This document shows, one piece after another, positions 11,921 to 13,881 of a stretch of 13,881 bases of DNA. Below the pieces are notes generated by a model, which worked only from the letters and a program-made list of their open reading frames with translations, was not told the DNA's origin and ran no database searches. The stretch is taken from positions 1 through 13,881 of the forward strand of contig CACXCY010000156.1 of assembly GCA_902766265.1 (NCBI GenBank). Direction: 5' to 3'. Numbering within the stretch: the first letter of the stretch is position 1; each line of letters begins with the position of its first letter. The DNA comes from an uncultured Bacteroidota bacterium (lineage in GTDB: Bacteria; Bacteroidota; Bacteroidia; Bacteroidales; P3). The position numbers and the translations under genes are program-made.

Positions 11921-13881
11921 TAGCGTCTTTAATACATTGAACAATATACCGGACGTCATCATCTGTCACATACGGCCCGGCAGGCAGACACATGCCCACC
12001 TTGAAGATGGCCTCAGATACACCATTAACGTAAGCCACACTCTTGTCAGAAGTCTGACAGAGAATCGCCCCCTCTTGACACTTGGAACTTGGAACTTGAA
12101 ACGTGTCTCCTGAAACTTGACACTTGATAGCCCCGGAAGTTCGCTCATCAAGCTCGCGAGCCAAAGCAGAGCGCAGAGAAAGCTCGCTTTCTTTGCCGAA
12201 ATGCAGGGGCGTAGACGAAGTCAAACTTGACACCTGCACCTCTCCTCCAAGATATACGGGCTGCTTATGCATAGGTTTCCATACCGGTCTTGCCTCTACA
12301 CCAGCCGCGTCCATATATACACGCAGAGCTTCCACGTTGTCGTTAGGTTGACAATCCGTAGTCACGCACTCCGCAGCATGAATAACACCAGCAGCCCCCC
12401 CCACAGCACCTTGCACAATAGTCTTGTAAGCATTCTCCTGCCCCTTGATTCTCATATCAGGATCAAGACAAATCGTACAAAGCCAATAGTTACTGTCATA
12501 GACAGGAACCTTTTCACCTGAATCCTGAAGCTTGAAACTTGAAACCGGCTGTTTATGAACAGTGATTCCTGGCACATCAGCCAATAATTCCTCGTAAAGA
12601 TGCTGCACATGTTTGTGATGCTCAAGATGTTCGCCAAGTACCGTCATCTGTCCGCGACCGATACCAGCACAGATGTTGCTCATACGGTAGTTGTACCCTA
12701 CCTTCTCGTGCTGATAATAAGGATAGCTCTCACGGGCCTGTGTGGCCAGCCACATGATGGTCTGAGCCCCACCCCAACCCTCCCCAACAGGGAGGGTGTT
12801 CTGATGTGCGAGAGCATCAATCACGTCTTTAAGAAACTCTTCCGGATTGGATAACACCTCAGCATTGGTGAAACGCATCACCCTGAAACCTTTTATAGCA
12901 AGCCACTCCGTACGAGCCGCATCATCTATCTGCTGTTCCCACTCGTTATGGTACTCGCCATCAATCTCAACCACAAGCATCTTTTCCAGACACACAAAAT
13001 CTACAATATAATCCCCTATGACATGCTGCCTGCGAAACTTGTACCCCGTCTGATTGTCACGAAGCAGCCCCCACGCCACAGACTCAGCCTCAGTCGGCTT
13101 CTTTCTATTTTCTTCAGCATATTCCTTCAGCAACCCATACATCGTCGGATCAGCCGTATGGGCACAAGCAATCAATCCCCCATTTCCTTTAGGGGAGGGC
13201 TGTGAAGAGGCATATCCCCCCTCCCCTGAAGGGGAGGGACGGGGTGAGGCCAATCGGTCGGGGGTGGGGCCACTGCATATCAAAGCACCACCTCCACTAG
13301 TGGTAATCATCTTATTACCATTGAAGGAGAGAACGCCATATCTGCCAAACGTGCCAAGCGGTCTCCCGTTGAAGCGGCTACCCAAGCCCTCGGCAGCATC
13401 CTCGATAACAGGAATCTCGTAGCGATTAGCTATCTCCATAATCTTATCAATCCGGTACGGCATGCCGAACAGCGACACCGCCACAATCGCTTTGGGCTTC
13501 TTACCCGTCTTAGCTATGCGGTCCTTGATAGCCACCTCCAACAGTTCCGGATCCATGTTCCAAGTATCCGGCTCACTGTCAATAAAGACAGGCGTAGCAC
13601 CCAGATAAGCAATCGGGTTTGCAGACGCGCAGAACGTAAAACTCTGTGTACACACCTCATCGCCAGGGCCAACGCCGCAAGCAACCAGGGCCAGATGTAT
13701 CGCCGCCGTTCCCGAGCTCAAAGCCACCACCCGCCTAGAGACATACTCTCCCTCCCCTTGAGGGGAGGGTCGGGGTGAGGCTAATTGAGGGGAGGGCTGG
13801 GGTGAGGCTAAAAACTCCTCCAAATCCTTTTCAAACCCATTCACATTAGGTCCCAGCGGCACCACCCAGTTAGTATCAAAA
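11913..13881 (-). CDS. DegT/EpsN-type PLP-dependent sugar aminotransferase with four in-frame insertions (5'-partial)
   Basis: The core is a fold-type I PLP aminotransferase of the DegT/DnrJ/EryC1/StrS family, close to EpsN/PglE-type enzymes that aminate UDP-4-keto-6-deoxy sugars for polysaccharide or glycan synthesis. The frame is open to the window edge; FDTNWVVPLGPNVNGFE is the usual N-terminal block, so about 20 residues are outside. Core blocks in order: VALSSGTAAIHLAL, SFTFCASANPI, VSLFGMPY, IEDAAEGLGS, SFNGNK with the PLP lysine (codon 13313-13311), TSGGGALIC, KVGYNYRMSNICAGIGRGQ, ARPVWKPMHKQPVY, and VSEAIFKVGMCLPAGPYVTDDDV. About 655 codons are visible, but family members have about 380-400. 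The surplus lies in four blocks made of repeats (A 13742-13811, B 12762-13274, C 12505-12546, D 12041-12248), all stop-free and in frame. No catalytic block is interrupted. Function is plausible but unproven. Confidence 0.87.
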   Translation of the reverse strand, partial: FDTNWVVPLGPNVNGFEKDLEEFLASPQPSPQLASPRPSPQGEGEYVSRRVVALSSGTAAIHLALVACGVGPGDEVCTQSFTFCASANPIAYLGATPVFIDSEPDTWNMDPELLEVAIKDRIAKTGKKPKAIVAVSLFGMPYRIDKIMEIANRYEIPVIEDAAEGLGSRFNGRPLGTFGRYGVLSFNGNKMITTSGGGALICSGPTPDRLASPRPSPSGEGGYASSQPSPKGNGGLIACAHTADPTMYGLLKEYAEENRKKPTEAESVAWGLLRDNQTGYKFRRQHVIGDYIVDFVCLEKMLVVEIDGEYHNEWEQQIDDAARTEWLAIKGFRVMRFTNAEVLSNPEEFLKDVIDALAHQNTLPVGEGWGGAQTIMWLATQARESYPYYQHEKVGYNYRMSNICAGIGRGQMTVLGEHLEHHKHVQHLYEELLADVPGITVHKQPVSSFKLQDSGEKVPVYDSNYWLCTICLDPDMRIKGQENAYKTIVQGAVGGAAGVIHAAECVTTDCQPNDNVEALRVYMDAAGVEARPVWKPMHKQPVYLGGEVQVSSLTSSTPLHFGKESELSLRSALARELDERTSGAIKCQVSGDTFQVPSSKCQEGAILCQTSDKSVAYVNGVSEAIFKVGMCLPAGPYVTDDDVRYIVQCIKDAII
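12074..12129. repeat. Eight tandem heptamers (CTTGRAA type)
   Basis: Plus-strand units in register are CTTGACA, CTTGGAA, CTTGGAA, CTTGAAA, CGTGTCT, CCTGAAA, CTTGACA, CTTGATA. The period is exactly seven over 56 bases. The same unit recurs at 12226-12239 and at 12517-12544 in the same orientation. Seven is not a multiple of three, so single-unit gain or loss would break the aminotransferase frame. Confidence 0.88.
12130..12225. repeat. Palindromic repeat element nested in heptamer array
   Basis: The segment contains the perfect palindrome GCTCGCGAGC (12152-12161) and an inverted repeat AGAAAGC/GCTTTCT (12177-12183 and 12186-12192), and AAGCTCGC occurs twice. Heptamers abut it on both sides. 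It reads through in the aminotransferase frame as a charged Ser/Leu/Arg/Glu segment. It resembles a small interspersed repeat, but its family is not known to me. Confidence 0.6.
12505..12546. repeat. Insertion C in the aminotransferase: short heptamer array
   Basis: Four heptamers in register (CCTGAAT, CCTGAAG, CTTGAAA, CTTGAAA; 12517-12544) encode part of an extra 10-14 residues, roughly SSFKLQDSGEK, between VHKQP and VYDSNYW of the aminotransferase. These are the same unit and orientation as in insertion D, about 400 bases away. Confidence 0.78.
12766..12797 (+). repeat. REP-like palindrome at distal end of insertion B (inverted copy)
   Basis: GCCCCACCCCAACCCTCCCC leads into a stem ACCCTCCC/GGGAGGGT (12777-12784 and 12790-12797) with loop CAACA. 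It matches the minus-strand REP copies at 13250-13219 and 13784-13750, but in opposite orientation. Confidence 0.75.
12809..13138 (-). other. DUF559 (Vsr-like) endonuclease domain embedded in the aminotransferase frame
   Basis: The 110-residue segment begins with an internal ATG (13138) and MYGLLKEYAEENRKK. It then shows the DUF559 blocks: PTEAESVAWGLLRD, YKFRRQHVIGDYIVDFV, LVVEIDGEYH (acidic-acidic-histidine core), DDAARTEWL and GFRVMRFTNAEV. DUF559 is related to the very-short-patch-repair endonuclease fold and is predicted to cut or nick DNA. All likely catalytic residues (E of TEAE, D of VDF, ExDGxxH) are present. It could be translated as part of the aminotransferase or separately from its own ATG. 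Free-standing DUF559 proteins are about this size, so the domain is complete. Confidence 0.88.
13178..13200 (-). repeat. Degenerate REP-like palindrome in insertion B
   Basis: On the minus strand, GCCCTCCCCTAAAGGAAAT and following bases repeat the REP core with a decayed second arm. It stands just downstream of the intact copy at 13250-13219 and before the DUF559 ATG. Confidence 0.6.
13219..13250 (-). repeat. REP-like palindrome at proximal end of insertion B
   Basis: The minus strand reads GCCTCACCCCGTCCCTCCCC followed by TTCA and GGGGAGGG; arms of 8 bp (13219-13226 and 13231-13238) pair perfectly. Over about 40 bases it is nearly the same as insertion A, and both are read in the same frame as ASPRPSPxGEG. 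The plus strand is very G-rich (13231-13269) and might form a quadruplex. Confidence 0.85.
13742..13811 (-). repeat. Insertion A in the aminotransferase: tandem 27-bp REP-like unit
   Basis: Two adjacent 27-bp units (13785-13811 and 13758-13784) differ at only a few bases; the second continues into the complementary arm, giving an 8-bp perfect stem (13750-13757 with 13762-13769). They encode LASPQPSPQ and LASPRPSPQ, followed by GEGEY, between EEFL and VSRRVVALSSG of the aminotransferase. A 27-bp unit is nine codons, so tandem copying kept the frame. Confidence 0.85.

Larger units (their letters stand above)
12041..12248. repeat. Insertion D in the aminotransferase: heptamers plus a nested palindromic repeat
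   Basis: Compared with the usual family sequence, about 65-70 residues are extra between KQPVYLGG and YVNGVSEA. The block contains heptamers on both sides (12074-12129 and 12226-12239) with a different GC-rich palindromic segment between them, suggesting one repeat inserted into another. A small inverted repeat (TGTCAG at 12044-12049, CTGACA at 12054-12059) lies near the 3' boundary. The translated insertion is rich in Ser, Gln, Lys and Glu and looks like an unstructured surface loop. Exact edges are estimates. Confidence 0.75.
12762..13274 (-). mobile_element. Insertion B in the aminotransferase: DUF559 nuclease module bounded by REP-like palindromes
   Basis: About 171 extra residues lie between GGGALIC and IMWLATQARES of the aminotransferase, an exposed loop after the PLP-lysine region. 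In minus-strand order the block holds a GC-rich end (GGCCCCACCCCCGACC), two REP-like palindromes (13250-13219 and about 13200-13178), a complete DUF559 endonuclease domain (13138-12809), then a third REP-like palindrome (12766-12797) in the opposite orientation. Ends in inverted orientation around a nuclease ORF give it the architecture of a small mobile element. The whole insertion is stop-free in the host frame. Boundaries are inferred from the protein alignment I remember, not computed, and no target-site duplication is obvious. Confidence 0.75.

Noticed and set aside
11768..11962. Minus-strand frame reading from the aminotransferase end through the hexamer array as a separate small protein
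   Set aside because: It overlaps two better-supported genes, and its Asp/Asn/Leu alternation is just the hexamers read in another frame.
12074..12129. CRISPR array
   Set aside because: Units are seven bases and contiguous with no spacers; no cas genes are present.
13219..13238. Intrinsic terminator
   Set aside because: The GC-rich hairpin has no T-tract and lies inside an open coding frame; the same sequence recurs as an interspersed repeat.
12762..13274. Intein or group I intron carrying the nuclease
   Set aside because: No intein splice-junction motifs (N-terminal Cys/Ser block, HN-Cys/Ser end) are seen, and the block is bounded by palindromes rather than intron structure.

Overview
The window looks like a chromosomal segment of a Bacteroidota bacterium, most likely Prevotella or a close relative. 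Reasons: several upstream regions carry the Bacteroidota -7 promoter core TAnnTTTG (1047, 6311, and 6268 on the minus strand); a NusG-like protein of the UpxY type is present; a secreted protein with PepSY-like (DUF2874) repeats is present; and MurB, PurA and the sugar aminotransferase read like Bacteroidales proteins. No rRNA, tRNA or CRISPR array was seen.

Layout. 1-954: 3' part of a UmuC-type Y-family polymerase gene that lacks the usual C-terminal tail. 1078-2715: murB and an acidic protein of unknown function, 15 bases apart. 2940-5353: purA, after a 224-base leader, then a secreted two-domain PepSY-like protein. A long hairpin at 5379-5429 separates these from a convergent NfsA-like nitroreductase (5463-6209, minus). 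The nitroreductase shares a divergent promoter region with an upxY-like antiterminator gene (6341-6910). Downstream on the same strand lie trkA and two different tandem trkH genes (6966-11309), forming a potassium uptake unit closed by a strong 16-bp hairpin terminator at 11335-11370.

11400-13881 (minus strand) is the unusual part. It holds a DegT/EpsN-type sugar aminotransferase gene running off the window edge. The reading frame stays open for about 655 codons, although the recognisable aminotransferase accounts for only about 380. The extra residues fall into four separate in-frame insertions: (A) a tandem 27-bp REP-like GC-rich palindrome; (B) about 510 bp with REP-like palindromes at both ends, the distal one inverted, around a complete DUF559 (Vsr-like) endonuclease domain; (C) a short heptanucleotide (CTTGAAA) array; (D) about 200 bp of the same heptamers interrupted by a different palindromic repeat. 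Immediately after the aminotransferase stop codon comes a fifth element: a four-helix-bundle (S23/IVP family) gene between two direct repeats built of GTYAAG-like hexamers. The downstream repeat also carries a second copy of the gene's start codon and first codons.

Interpretation. The aminotransferase gene appears to be a landing site for several families of small repeat elements, two of them carrying a protein (DUF559 nuclease, four-helix-bundle protein), all tolerated in frame. The open frame and intact PLP lysine suggest the enzyme may still be made. That, and any mobilisation by the nuclease or four-helix-bundle protein, is inference. Coding capacity, repeat structure and frame continuity are seen directly.
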